Both the position numbers and the translations under genes were made by a program. From Adiantum capillus-veneris (lineage: Eukaryota > Streptophyta > Polypodiopsida > Polypodiales > Pteridaceae): DNA of 64,000 bases. The DNA is taken from positions 65,640,003 through 65,704,002 of the forward strand of contig CM043957.1 of NCBI GenBank assembly GCA_014529385.2, in the 5' to 3' direction. This document shows positions 11,768 to 22,559 of this stretch, piece by piece; the first letter of the stretch is position 1, and each line of letters opens with the position of its first letter. The notes below the pieces were generated by a model. The model saw only the letters and a list, made by a program, of their open reading frames with translations, did not search any database and was not told where the DNA came from.

Positions 11768-14151
11768 TGATAGCCGTTTTTCGGCTCTCTCTAATTGCCA
11801 TAGTGAGTTATCTCACCCTATCAAATCACTCAAACACTGTGGTTACCCTCACCCTTTCACTGTATATAGGTGCGTGTGAGTTAGGGGACTTTTCCCATAT
11901 CTCCTTACTGAAATAAAAAACCCTCAATTAGCTAGTCATTGGGCTAGTTGAGCCAAAAAAAATAAAAAATATAAAAAATATAAGTATATTATGGCCCATG
12001 CATCTGTAAATATTTCTTTGTATATAGGGCCTAAATAAAAGATTTTTTCATAATTATTTTGGTATTTATTTAAATATTTCTACCTAGATGTGTGTTATTT
12101 ATGCTCTGTACATTGCCTCACCATTACCACAATTTTTCTTACCATTTTTCATACTCTTTATTCCATATAGAAATATTTTCATGTAAGCTTCTCTTATATT
12201 TAGTGTAACTCCATCCCAACAAAAATCCAAAAAAACTAGTTTTATTTATGTGTATATTTTTTCACTATTGTGATTTTTCCCTTCCTACATCTATTTTGTT
12301 TTTTTTCTAAAAAATTAGAACACCAAAAATATTTATCTTTTTATGATAGCCTCATAATGAGAGAGATTTCTTTTGACCCCTTTATATTTTTTCCACTTAT
12401 ATTATTTATATTTGACATGTACATATTTTTTAGACCCCTCAATATTTGATTTTCTTAGTTGTACTATTCACTTATATCATGATCTCAAAAATATCTTCAA
12501 TTATAGACCTACCAAATAAGGTCAAGGGTAGGTGGCATGCATACATGCACTATGGAGGGCTCACTCTTGGAGGTATTCAAAAGAATCATCCAAAGAAGGA
12601 CCCCACAAGGACCTTGTGCAGTGGAAAATAATGGTCGGTTTTGCTGAATTTTTAAAGTTCACTTGCTCTCTGAATTTGAAAAGGTGATACAAACAAAAGT
12701 TGTAGCTCGTGGGCTGAACTTTTGCCTCAAATTTTTTCATATTTTTTTGAGCTACGAGCTGTGAGATATGATTTTATTAGTGGGCCCCAGTTTTCCCATG
12801 CTATGCAGCCACACTCTCTCTTCCACTTTATCATTTTCCTCTTTCACACACACTTCTCCACTCATCATCCCCACCTCTCTCGCCACTCCTCTCTGCACCC
12901 TACTCACCTTCTCCTCAACCTTGAAGAATAAGAGAAACCATGGTGAACTCATACCTCCCACACACAATTCCATTCCAAAATTGACCACCTAGTCTCATTT
13001 TTCCTCCTCCAAATTACCCATATCTATCAAAAAAACCACAAAATGCAGCCTCTTCTCTTAAAAGACAGCATCATGGTGGTTGATTACTCAGCTTCAATTA
13101 CCTTGTCTCTCAAGGAAGGTCAAGAGTGGAGAAAAAATGTACCGTCAAAGCTAGTGGACCGTCAACAAGCGTCAAAATTGGCCCTACTCAAGACACTTGG
13201 AGCATCAACCTTGTAAGAAATCCACCTTTTCTTACCTCTTAAGAGTTTTTCTTCCTTATTTGTATCCTACATGGATACTCCCATTGTAAATATCCAATTC
13301 CATTTGTAAATTAATACTAACTCTACTAACACTAACCCACTATGAAAAGTCCTATCACCTCCATTTCTCTCCTCTCTCTTTCCCCACCAACTTCTTGATA
13401 ATTCCAAGCAAAAGAAATTAGATAAATTGTTGAAAATCTAACCCAACCATGGTTAGAGGAGTAACCCTAGCCTTCAAAATTGCTATAAAAGGAGGGTGTA
13501 GCTAGCACAAAAGGGGGGAGAAGAAAGAGCACTATGCTATAGCTTGAGAAGCCAAGCTCAACCTCTTGAGAAGGAGCTCTTGAGTGGAATCTCATTGGCA
13601 TTAGGCATATGTATGTGTTGTATTAGGGGTGATTAGCAAGGGAACTCTATGCCATTGTAAGAGGGAGGGATCATTAAATTGAGAGTAGGAAATCTATCAT
13701 TTCTCCTACTAGTGTAAGCCCAACATTTACTGAATCAAGGAGGGTGAATTTGGACTAAGCATGGATACCTTGTCTCCCTTCCAACGTGAAGTCATGGACA
13801 ATAATGATGTGTAAGTGTCTTGGTGTTTTATTTAAGTTCTTGATAGCTTGTCTCCGGGTATTGTTATCAATTTAGCCATAAACCCCACATGCTGTAAGAG
13901 GGCGACAGGGTGGAGAGGACTCCCCTGGCCTTAAGACAGTGATTGGGGTGGCTTTTTTTCTTGTGATGTGTTGTGGTGTAATTTACTCAGGCTATGTTGA
14001 AAAAATACTAATCTCACTATGATTGGTCATGACAGATTTGTAAGAAGGCATTAGTGCAACAAGCACCCCCTTCCCCCTTCTCTCTCTTTCTTACATATAT
14101 ATATTTATGTTTGCTTGATCATTAACGATACACTTCAAAGCAGCCCGAGCA

Positions 14152-14187
<36 letters not shown>

Positions 14188-14446
14188 TTCTAGTGTGTGA
14201 GAGTGTTCCATTGGTGTTAGAGTTAGTGTAAATTCCTTGCTTGTTTGTGGGTTGCTCTAACGATTCTCCTCTTTTGCGTCCTAGTTCGCTCTTAAACTAG
14301 GTGGTGCCCCTTGTGTAGTTGGGATTTGGATGGGGGTTTGTTGTTTTGGTTTGTGTTGTGTTGTGCCCCAGCCCCATTGAGCAGCACGGGAGCCTTGAAG
14401 GGTGTCTAGAGGTTGCTCTTCTTGTTGCCCGCCCCGGACCGCTTCA
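11768..14446 (+). repeat. Gypsy-1 3' LTR
   Basis: Nearly identical to 4147-6824, with the same CT microsatellite (about 14155-14184). It ends GCTTCA and is followed by the CTAC target duplication. Confidence 0.92.
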
Positions 14447-14935
14447 CTACCACGTAGTCAATATGTTCTACTCCAATGTTCATGACCGAATTGATTGTAT
14501 CAAAGAAATGAGTGCATTTAGACTAAATGATGGTTTTGTTGCAAATCTTTTGTACAGTCAATGGAAAAAGAGCAACCTGCGTGGAAGTGGTGGATGATGA
14601 ATGGTGGAGAGAATTACTCAACTTACATTCTTTGCAATGAAAGTACTAGCACAATGTGCAACAAACTCAAGCTCAAAGAGAAACTGGAGTATATAAAGTA
14701 TGTTCATAGCAGCACTATTCAAAACAGATTATTGGCAGACAGAGCATAAATATTAGTGTATATGTTTTGCAATGAAAAGATATTGCATCATATAGACAGT
14801 GTTGGCTACGAGGAGGAAATGTCAGTCTGGGTGTATGATTCTCAAAATGAAGACAAAGAAGAGTTCAATGTCGGTGTATCTCAATGCACTATAGACAAAA
14901 TCAAAGAGAAACTGACAATAGATGTGGAAATTTAA
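14447..14935 (+). pseudogene. hAT-type transposase, 3' part
   Basis: Continuation of the transposase interrupted at 4146. Across the junction, with one CTAC copy removed, the frame reads SDFY then HVVNMFYSNVHDRI. A frame change near 14560 leads to a piece starting QPAWKWWMMNGG and ending KEKLEYIKYVHSS, which corresponds to the W.W...G and LEY..L..V.YN region of the hAT C-terminal dimerisation block. An acidic tail ends in a TAA at 14933-14935. Dead. Confidence 0.7.
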
Positions 14936-15106
14936 TTACAGGAAGACCCACAATACTCAAACTCAGAACAAGATAACAACTTCAGATTCAACATAGCTTG
15001 AGAGTAGAATGAAGATAGAAATTTAAGAAAGTCAAGAGCTTGTATTCAACATGTTTTGATTATATACAATGCTTCAAAGTAGCGATATTACACTATCTGC
15101 CAATCT

Positions 15107-15797
15107 TCAATTGTTATGCTCAAAACCTACATCTTCATTATTACCAAATAGATTTCCAATTGTGATAGGGGTGTTTGGGCGGGCTTGCTTGAATTTATAC
15201 TCATTTGCCATGCAAAACATATAATATATCCCTTGTGGAATATCTTGTGAACAAATTACATCGGCTATTGTTTGCATTAAACAAATTAAACACAAGAGAT
15301 GATAATAATGGCCACATGCCAATGTATAGTATCTACTCTATCCGCCAATTTTTGTAGCATATTGGACACTGAGAAGATAAAGATGCATCTGACTTTGTGA
15401 CGTGGGAACTAACTCTGGATGTAAAACAAGGTGACTAATGTGTGTCGCTTGAACAAGTAGAGGATAAAAATAAAGAAATAAACAATTATTTTTATTAAAG
15501 CCATTATAGATTTGAACACACGAGGTGATAATAATGGCCACATGCCAATGTAAAGTATCCACTCTATTCGTCAACATTTTTGTAGCATATTGGACACTGA
15601 GAAGATGAAGATGCATCTGACTGTGATGGGGGAACTAACTCTGGATGTAAAACAAGGTGACTAATGTGTGTCCCTTTTGTACAGGTGGAGGATTCACTCG
15701 TTGTGCCAAATTCTAAACATTCTAGCTTAAGCGATGAATACTTTTTTCCATTCGGACTTGGGATGCTTGAGGTGTTTAGGTTGCTACTGATAGCCAT
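15107..15797 (-). pseudogene. RING-finger-like gene fragments
   Basis: On the minus strand a Ser-rich piece ends SSSQCPICYKNVDE (about 15564-15615), and a further piece starts MACGHYYHLLCLIC (about 15277-15322). Together these give C..C and CGH..H..C..C, the spacing of a C3HC4/C3H2C3 RING domain as found in ubiquitin ligases. The two halves are separated by stops and by a duplicated segment. It lies downstream of, and on the same strand as, a kinase-like pseudogene, so both might be exons of one kinase-RING gene. That link is inference. Confidence 0.55.
15297..15687. repeat. Direct duplication of the RING exon segment
   Basis: About 160 bp at 15297-15460 is repeated at about 15532-15687 (offset ~235 bp). 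Both copies contain the AGCATATTGGACACTGAGAA and AACTCTGGATGTAAAACAAG blocks. They differ by small substitutions and indels, and the left copy is frameshifted relative to the right one. Confidence 0.85.
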
Positions 15798-16179
15798 GTT
15801 ATTTTTTCATCTTTCTCTGCCAGTTGTGTTGTTAAAATATCTTTCTCCTTTTTCAATCGTATGTCGGCGCCAGCTCCTCTCATGTGAATGTGACATAACT
15901 CTCTCTGATATCATGGGTGGCTATAGTTGTCTCCTTCAAGGAAAAGTCTACTAGTCATTGTTGCACAAAATGTACATACAACATTTTTATGAAATACAAC
16001 ACACAATCTGCATTGTGTAATGGATGGCCAAAAACTTCCAAGTAGATCCTCTCCGCATTTTCTTTGATTTCTTGGTGAAAGCATTTTGATACTTTTCAGA
16101 GTCCTTTCTTTATCTCCACATCCTCACATGGCCATATTGTTTTAATCATATCCTTCGTCACTTCTTTGTTGATGTCTTT

Positions 16180-16401
16180 TCATTGCACATGGTTTGGATT
16201 TTCCCATTTTGATAGTCGACGAGTTGTGTGTGTTGCTTGTTGTTTCGACATGCCGTGCGCTAGAGATTTCATGTGTTGAAACGCGTTAGAAGCCATTTGT
16301 TTTTGATCATCTAGCACCATTTGTACATGCTTGCTCTTCATCAGCCATAGTATCTTAGAACTGCAATGGACAAATATTAAATATCTTTGACAAACAATCA
16401 T
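16180..16401 (-). pseudogene. Possible exon between the kinase-like and RING-like pieces
   Basis: A 73-codon open frame on the minus strand, rich in Lys, Gln and Met (for example DDQKQMASNAFQHMKSLA), that could form a helix. I do not recognise a family. It is listed because it lies in line with the kinase-like (upstream) and RING-like (downstream) pieces on the same strand and could be a linker exon. It may equally be chance. Confidence 0.25.
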
Positions 16402-16628
16402 TCTCTCGATTCAGCACCCTCAAAGATACCACAATTGATGTGAAAAAAAATATCACAATTGATCCAATTGTACCATAAGACAATTAATTGACTAAAGAAA
16501 CCCATCCAAATGTACTTCAAGTGAGTTGAACCACTTTAAATGAAGACTTCAATGCAAATATAATACCCAATCAACAAATCAATAGCAATGTACAAATGGT
16601 TTAAGCCGAGTAAAAAGATTGTGCAAGT

Positions 16629-17390
16629 TCAATAAGCAGTTGTTGCTGGGTGGACAGGATTAGGGTCTATCTTAAAATGCTCTTTGAAGAATAGCAAAAT
16701 GTCTGATGTGTTTCTTCTATATTTGTGCTCTCTTAACTTCATCCATCCATCCACTTTTATCTGAATAGCCCTCATGGCATCTTGATCAGGATGGTAAAAT
16801 ACTTCTTCTAGGAAATAGACTTTCCTAGCTACACTCCAAAAGTCTATTAACATGTTGAATAGAAACCCTAATACATAAATTTCGCTTGCTTTTGAGTATG
16901 CTTCTGCACACTATGAATCATATATTTCTGGGGCAATCCAGACCGCTTTGTGAGCTCTCGTTCCCTTGCTTCCTTTGCCTCCAAAATTGCAAAGTTTGAT
17001 TGAGCTGCAGGATGCAAAATAATATTTGATACTTGCTTGGCTTGCGTTCTAAGAATCATGCCCCAATCAATGATGCCAATGTGGGGTTTATTTGGACGAG
17101 TAAAATCTAGCATTATGTTGAAAGGATATAGGTCAATGTGCACTATATCAGTTGAGTGAGCAACCATCAATAAGAGCGTGTACGATTGTTGGCATCTACT
17201 CAATCACTGCACCTCTAATAAGTGTTGATTTGTTGGTGGAAAATTTCTCTAGCCATATTATAGCTTGTGCATGCAGGTGAACGCTCCTTGGGAAAATGGT
17301 TGGTAGCACATCATGTATCCCAAGATGCCCCCATTGTAGTATGGGAAGATTGTGATCCAGCGGGCCTTGGTGGTAAAGCCAATGCCTTAC
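16629..17390 (-). pseudogene. Protein-kinase-like pseudogene
   Basis: Read on the minus strand from 17390, a frame with FPYYNGGILGYM (hinge-like, ~17330-17365) is followed after frame changes by MPTIVHALIDG, then IVHIDLYPFNIMLDF (~17120-17165) and HIGIIDWG (~17060-17085). These correspond to the HxDLxPxN catalytic loop and a DFG-like DWG. After a further frame change near 16870 the C-lobe continues (LGFLFNMLIDFWSVARK) to a stop at 16629. At least three frameshifts and two stops kill it. The N-lobe is missing: the gene is cut at 17400 where the Gypsy-2 LTR begins. Family assignment beyond kinase-like is not possible. Confidence 0.6.
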
Positions 17391-17400
17391 AATGGAGGGG

Positions 17401-18220
17401 TGTAATGGAATTGGCTATTAACTTGAGAGTAGAGAAAATTACAGAGAGTACTTTTGTGAAATTACTTTGTGACCGTAGCGGGTGAACATAATTGATCGTA
17501 GCAACATAAACATAGCATTTAGTTAACTTGGCATGAATAATACTTTTGCAAGAGAGAGAATTTATAGAACATGAAAACAGTTGAGGATTGGTCCCCCTCC
17601 AATAGGCATTTGTATTATGATTTCTCCCATCAAGAGAGACTTGTTACAATACAATCTTTGTGTTCCTTGTGACCTAAGTGGCGCAATGAAGATGGAAAGC
17701 TTCATGCATCATGAGCATAACTCAACTTTGGGCCCATTTCCCACCACAAGCTTGGCCCTTAAGCCCCTTAAGCTTGGGCCGGGGATTCCCACCTCAAGTA
17801 CAACCCTAGCATCTCAAGCATGACAAACACCTCAAGCATCCTAGTCATCAAGAACCTCAAGCATCTCAATTATCAAGCACCTCAAGCACCTTATTCATCA
17901 AGCACATGAAGCACCTTAAGCTTGGGCCATGTTCCCACCTCAAGCACAACCCTAGCTTACCTAAGGTCAAAAGATTTTTAACACTAACTATTGGAGGTCT
18001 TCAATGAAGCTAACCCTAAGGTCTTTATGCTCCATTGGTTATCCGTGCTCTTTGACAGACCATCTCTCATTTGGGCCCCTTTACCATTGGCCCCGTGTTG
18101 AGATAGATTTATAAGCACATGTCTATATTATAACCCTTGTTCCCATTTATTCTCCACATTAAATGATCAGTTTAATATGAGAAAATCATTTGGGTTGGTT
18201 AGATATTAGATTTTATGACA
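17401..18220 (-). repeat. Gypsy-2 3' LTR
   Basis: On the minus strand it starts TGTCATAAAATC at 18220, right after the pol end (GTCGAGGACGACTATG) and a purine-rich AAGAGAGAGGTAA tract. It ends near 17401 with CCAATTCCATTACA. The same termini occur in the arm ending at 22545. It contains a minisatellite not present in the other copies' middle section. Confidence 0.7.
17790..17945. repeat. CATCAAGCACCTCAAGCAC minisatellite
   Basis: Imperfect units of about 18-24 bp built on CTCAAGCA(T/C)C and (C/A)ATCAAGCACC, about seven copies. A homologous array is at 36725-36830. Confidence 0.85.
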
Positions 18221-18234
18221 TTACCTCTCTCTTG

Positions 18235-19257
18235 AAATCATAGTCGTCCTCGACTATGAGGTAGAAGAGATAAAGCCTTAGTCATTAGTCAATCTTACTT
18301 AGCGGGTAGAGGATCCCTTTTAACCCTATGACATCTTTCCAAGATGGACGACCAATCCATTTGGTGCTTGGGAGAGCTGCTGCAAGCATGTCTACTCTTT
18401 AGTCCATTTCATTCTCCCAAAGTAAAGTGACAAATTCTACTTGGTGTTTGAGAGACGTTGTCATCACAAACATGATTCTAAGCATGCATACTAATAAAAT
18501 TTGTGCACAATTAAAAAGAGAACTAGTCTTATAAGACAAAAACATAAAGGAAATTTGTACATTTGCTTACTCTAATGTAGCATTGTAAGCATTGACAAGG
18601 TACATACTATCCTTAAGCTGTATTCCTTACATCCATCTAGCATCTTCAAAAGGATAATTTTTGAATTAATAAGATATCGTCGGATAATATTACCATGTCG
18701 TAGTACCTTGTCTTCATGCCGAAGAATACCTTCGGGTTGTAGCACCTCTTCTTGGTCTTCAATAATTGGTTCACTTGGTGGATCTCCTTTGTAGGGCTTG
18801 AGTAGGCTCACATAAAAAGCATTGTTTATGAGCCAATGGTTGGGCAACTTGAGTTGGTATGCTATCTCATTGATAGGATTCAAGATTTGGAAAGGACCAT
18901 AGTATCTTTTTGCTAGCTTAACATAATACTTTTGATGGCTTGTAGGATTTTTTCCCTTCGTTTGCATTAATCGAGCCTTAGGAAACTTAAGTGAGACCCA
19001 ATAATTTTCTTTGAAAATGAAATACTTGAGACTTTGGTTGTCGGTGCGTAGAATAAATGGAGTCCCCAATAAGTAGTGTCGGTGGTCCTCTGCCCCCAAT
19101 TGTACCTAGCTAGACATGTGGTGCCTCCCTCACAAAAGCTCGTGATGTATAGGGCATGTAGAACAGCTAAAAGCCCTTTCTCATAAATTCTCAAGACTCG
19201 TTCATCGGTATTGAGCCTTCGGCTCTCATATGCTATGGCATGCCCTTCTTGAAGCAA
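18235..19257 (-). pseudogene. Gypsy-2 RNase H end fused to integrase C-terminus and chromodomain
   Basis: The frame at 18967-19257 carries RNase H (AIAYESRRLN), and the overlapping frame from 19099 continues with LRTDNQSLKYFI. Within a few dozen codons it becomes KRYYGPFQIL, an integrase GPY/F module, then NNAFYVSLLKPYKGD, then a chromodomain-like ILRHEDKVLRHGNIIRRYLI near 18690. About 300 residues of integrase (zinc finger and DDE core) are therefore deleted. The end of pol is recognisable to about 18235. A chromodomain would target new insertions to marked chromatin. Confidence 0.8.
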
Positions 19258-20116
19258 AGTACTCCAAGGAAATCACCACAAGCATCACATTGGACCTCAA
19301 ATGGCTTTGAGAGATCCGGAAGCAAGAGGACTGGTTGGGAGGTAAGCTTTTCTTTGAGCTTATCAAAAGCATTTTGCTCTTTAGCAGTCCATACATACCC
19401 AATGTTCTTCTTAGTTAAGCCATGTAGTGGTCCTGCTATTTGAGAGAATTTTGCTATGAAGTGTCTATAATATGCACACATACCGATAAAGCCTTGTAGC
19501 TCATGTAGATTCCTTGGATTAGACCATGCTTTTATTACCTCTAACTTCGATGGATCCATATGGATACCATCTTGAGAGATAATATGACTTAGGTATTGAA
19601 TCTCTTGAAGGAAAATCCGCTTTTCTTTTGGTTGAGAAAAAGCTTGTTCTCCCTCAATGCTTGAAAAATCACTTGGATATGTTGCTTATGTTTCTCCAAA
19701 GACTTGGAGTAATTGATGATATCATCAAAGAACACTCCATTAAATGTGCGATAAGCTCTTAAAATTTTCTCCATTAGACGATTGAACGTAGCTGGTGCAT
19801 TAGTCAAGCCAAAAGGCATGACTAGATATTCATAAAGACCAAACGTTGTGCGAAACACGGTCTTTAGGATATCTTCATCCACTATCCTTATTTGATGATA
19901 GCCACTTTTAAGGTCAATCGTACTAAAGGAGGTAGAGCCTTGTAGATTATCAAACAGCTCTTCTACCCGAGACATGGGAAATCTACTTTTGATAGTGATA
20001 TGGTTTAGTGCTCGATAGTCCACACACATACGATATGTACCATCTTTCTTTTGCACTAAAAGGACTGGAGAACAAAAGGGAAAGGAACTAGGCCTCACCA
20101 TCCCTTTGTCTACCAA
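19233..20116 (-). pseudogene. Gypsy-2 reverse transcriptase and RNase H connection
   Basis: A frame from 20116 to 19589 starts MVDKGMVRPSSFPFCSP and shows the RT fingers/palm: YRMCVDYRALN, FSTIDLKSGYHQI, LVMPFGLTNAP, and the catalytic loop read as VFFDDI (usually LDD, so one residue is altered but both aspartates are kept). After a frame change at ~19575 the frame 19559-19233 carries LQGFIGMCAYYRHFI, typical of the connection, and FEVQCDACGDFLGV of RNase H, with cysteine replacing the usual serine after D-A. Confidence 0.88.
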
Positions 20117-20427
20117 TTCTTCTACTTTCCTGGTGATCTCCTCTTGTTGAGCTTGAGGGACTCGATAAGGAGGCTTGTTACGCGGCGGTGAGCTTCCTGA
20201 AAGGAGCTCAATGCGATGGTCATCATCCCCTCATTTTGGACGTAAGTCCATAGGGATATCATCAATGAGCACATCTTGGAATCCTTTTAAAAAATTAGAC
20301 AAGTCTAACTCTTCTTCATTCCTATCATTTACATTTGATGAAACATTGGGGTCTTTTAGAGACTCTTTGGCAAAAACCATTTAGACAAAAACTGAGCTCT
20401 TCATTGATTTATCAAAAGCAAGAGGAT

Positions 20428-20779
20428 TTACAAGTGGATAGTGCAACCACGCTCACTATAATCTATATACATGTTCTTTCCCTTGTAGGTGAAGTAGATT
20501 CTCATTTCAGGGAACTTCATATTGGCAGCCATGCGATCAAACCATGGCGCCCCTAGGATAACATCCTCATGTCGGAGAGGAGAGATGAAAAAGTCTTCTT
20601 TGTCGACATAGCTTTGGACATGAATACTCAAACTTTCCAATGAAGGGAGTAATGGAGGCTTGTTGTCCCTCGAATGTTGTGTTAGCCGTTACCATATCTC
20701 CCATCTCAAAAGCTTGAATGCCCAACTTGGTAGCCAACTCCATTGATATGAAGTTGTGAGTAGAGCCAGGGTCAAACAA
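20428..20779 (-). pseudogene. Gypsy-2 aspartic protease
   Basis: MFDPGSTHNFIS at 20744-20779 is the chromovirus protease active site (D-P-G-S-T). The frame changes near 20600, and the next frame (20640-20428) holds DVILGAPWFDRM, the second conserved protease motif. One frameshift between them breaks the protein. Confidence 0.8.
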
Positions 20780-20848
20780 GATGAAGGCATCATGTTCTCT
20801 TACCTTTCCCCAAACATAGGAAAGTGATGATCCTTTGCAATGAACATC

Positions 20849-21178
20849 CTATTTTGGAGCTTCGATGGTGGAAGCCCTAGGAGTCTCATTGCGAGCATTC
20901 TTCTTGGGGCAAGAACGATAGCTATGTCCTTGTTCCCCACACTTGAAACACTTATTGTCCTTGCGAAAAGCTTCAAGATCTTTAGAAGAGAGTTTGTTTT
21001 TGCCTTTGTAAACTCCCTTCTCCTTGGATTGATTGTTCTTGTTGTTGTTGGAAGTTCCTTGGGAAGAATTTTGAGCATTGATTTTCCCTTTTGCATCATT
21101 TTTGTCTTTATTTTCCATGGGCTTGACATTTTGTCTAGCCCCTTGATGGAAATTGTACAGAAAAAGAAAAAGGGACAC
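20849..21178 (-). pseudogene. Gypsy-2 gag C-terminus (zinc knuckle)
   Basis: A Lys/Asn-rich stretch is followed by CFKCGEQGHSYRSCP, a CCHC nucleic-acid-binding knuckle, at about 20902-20946. The gag N-terminus is missing: upstream of about residue 12 the sequence is LTR of the head-to-head Gypsy-3 copy. Confidence 0.8.
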
Positions 21179-21462
21179 TTGTCAAGTTCCTCCTCATGTT
21201 GCCCTCATGGTGTTCCTGAATCCTATTGGTTGGCCACCTAAGGGCTCCAATGATAATTTAGAAGATTTAATTAATTTTTTTTAATTTACCAAGTCCTCTT
21301 TCTTAAAGGGAAAAGGGGGACACTTGTTCCAAGGCTACCCTTGTTACTTGATTTACCTCCTGCTTGTGATTGGCTAGGCCTAGAGGGGTCCAATGAGCTT
21401 CAAGCATGAGCTACAAGGGGGGCCGACAAAGGAAGCTAGGGACATGCTTGGGGGTATACTCT

Positions 21463-21499
<37 letters not shown>

Positions 21500-22545
21500 C
21501 CTCATTGTGTGAAGTGCAAAGTGCAAGAGCTCCCTCTCCTTCTCCAACAACAAGATGAGAGGTTGAGAGCCTACACCAACACTCTTGGCTATGGAATGCA
21601 AATCCAACTAAGATCCATGCTTCAATGTTTAAGCTTGCCATCTTCTCTATCTTCATAATTATTTTGTTATGTATGCTAGCAAGAAGAGTGATGATAAATG
21701 AGGAACTAGTTCCTTCTCCTATGAAATGTTTCTCCTTCATCTTCCCTACCCTCATTCCCCGCTAGCTCTCTCCACTTCAAAGGTGTTTGAGGTCTTGGGA
21801 CTGAGGCTTGGGATAGTTAATGCTTTCATCAAATTTTATTTTATGCTCATGATGCATGAAGCTTTCCATCTTCATTGCATCACCTAGGTTACATGGAACT
21901 TAAAGATTGTATTGTAACAAGTCTCTCTTGATGGGAGAAATCATAATACAACTTATTGGAGGGGGGACCGGCTCCACATAAATCCGGGACTCAAATGTTG
22001 TCATTTTTTCTAAATTTTCTCTCTTGCAAAAGTATTGTTCATGACACGTTAACTAAATGCTATGTTTATGTTGCTACCATCAATTATGTTCACCTGCTAT
22101 GCTCACAAAGTAATTTCATAGAAGTACTCTCTGCTGTTCTGCTCTTTTTACTTGAGTGGTCTTACACACTATGGATTCATCTTGGTTACCTCCCAAGTAA
22201 GAGGGTAATGTTTTTAAGGTCAATGGTTTAGACATTCCTGAAGCTTCAGATCCGCAATCCCCATACAGGGATTGTACATCCATGTCCATATCAGGAGGTA
22301 GATTGTCTAACCAAACTTCCTATAGGAGCTGACTTTAGATTTAGGCTCCCATCATTGATCTATCGAACTTTTTTCCATAAGTGTCCTGGCTAGTCTTCCT
22401 CTACGAATGGAATTTTGTCTAAGGCATCTTCGCTGTCCGGCACTATAAGTTTTGGCTCTTTTGGTTTCAAGTGGGGTTCTACCATCACTTCAGATTTTTC
22501 TTGATTGTTTTGCTACTCTCAAGTTAATAGGCCAATTCCATCACA
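21179..22545 (+). repeat. Gypsy-3 5' LTR (truncated) in opposite orientation to Gypsy-2
   Basis: This is the reverse complement of the family seen at 1-1217 and 17401-18220. Matching blocks are TCTTGATGGGAGAAATCATA near 21929 and the GCATTTAGTTAACTTGGC type block near 22050. It contains a CA microsatellite (21465-21498). It ends CCAATTCCATCACA at 22545, directly before a primer-binding site. A ~350-bp stretch (about 22150-22510) is absent from the 17401 copy and is either an insertion here or a deletion there. The 5' end of this LTR is lost where it meets Gypsy-2 gag. Confidence 0.65.
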
Positions 22546-22559
22546 TTGGTATTAGAGTA
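22546..22559 (+). other. Primer-binding site (initiator Met tRNA type)
   Basis: TTGGTATTAGAGTA immediately follows the LTR end. It is one or two substitutions from the TTGGTATCAGAGC sites of the two copia elements, and fixes the plus orientation of Gypsy-3. Confidence 0.65.

Larger units (their letters stand above)
4147..14446 (+). mobile_element. Gypsy-1: Ty3/gypsy LTR retrotransposon, RT-deleted
   Basis: A full-length element of about 10.3 kb bounded by TG...CA LTRs (4147-6824 and 11768-14446) and a 4-bp target duplication CTAC (4143-4146 and 14447-14450). Order is LTR, leader, gag, protease, a second RNase H, integrase, polypurine tract, LTR. The extra RNase H between pol and integrase and the DGG protease motif point to a Tat-like plant gypsy lineage. 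Reverse transcriptase and most of the first RNase H are missing. About 22 differences over ~2.68 kb of LTR (roughly 99% identity by eye) mean a recent insertion. It sits inside a hAT transposase pseudogene. Confidence 0.92.
17401..21178 (-). mobile_element. Gypsy-2: chromovirus-type Ty3/gypsy, truncated and integrase-deleted
   Basis: Minus-strand order is gag zinc knuckle (21178 side), protease, reverse transcriptase, RNase H, then directly the integrase C-terminus with a chromodomain, then a 3' LTR (18220 to 17401). The DPGST protease motif and the chromodomain place it among plant chromoviruses. The integrase zinc finger and DDE core are absent. The 5' LTR and gag N-terminus are replaced at about 21170 by the LTR of an oppositely oriented relative. 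Frames are broken several times. Confidence 0.8.

Noticed and set aside
17267-17485. A plus-strand gene reading GERSLGKWLVAHHVSQ
   Set aside because: The minus strand carries the kinase-like pseudogene here and the second half of the frame is LTR sequence shared with 22030-22120 and about 22511-22545.
17790-17945. CRISPR-like spaced repeats
   Set aside because: The units are imperfect, contiguous minisatellite copies without unique spacers, in a plant LTR.
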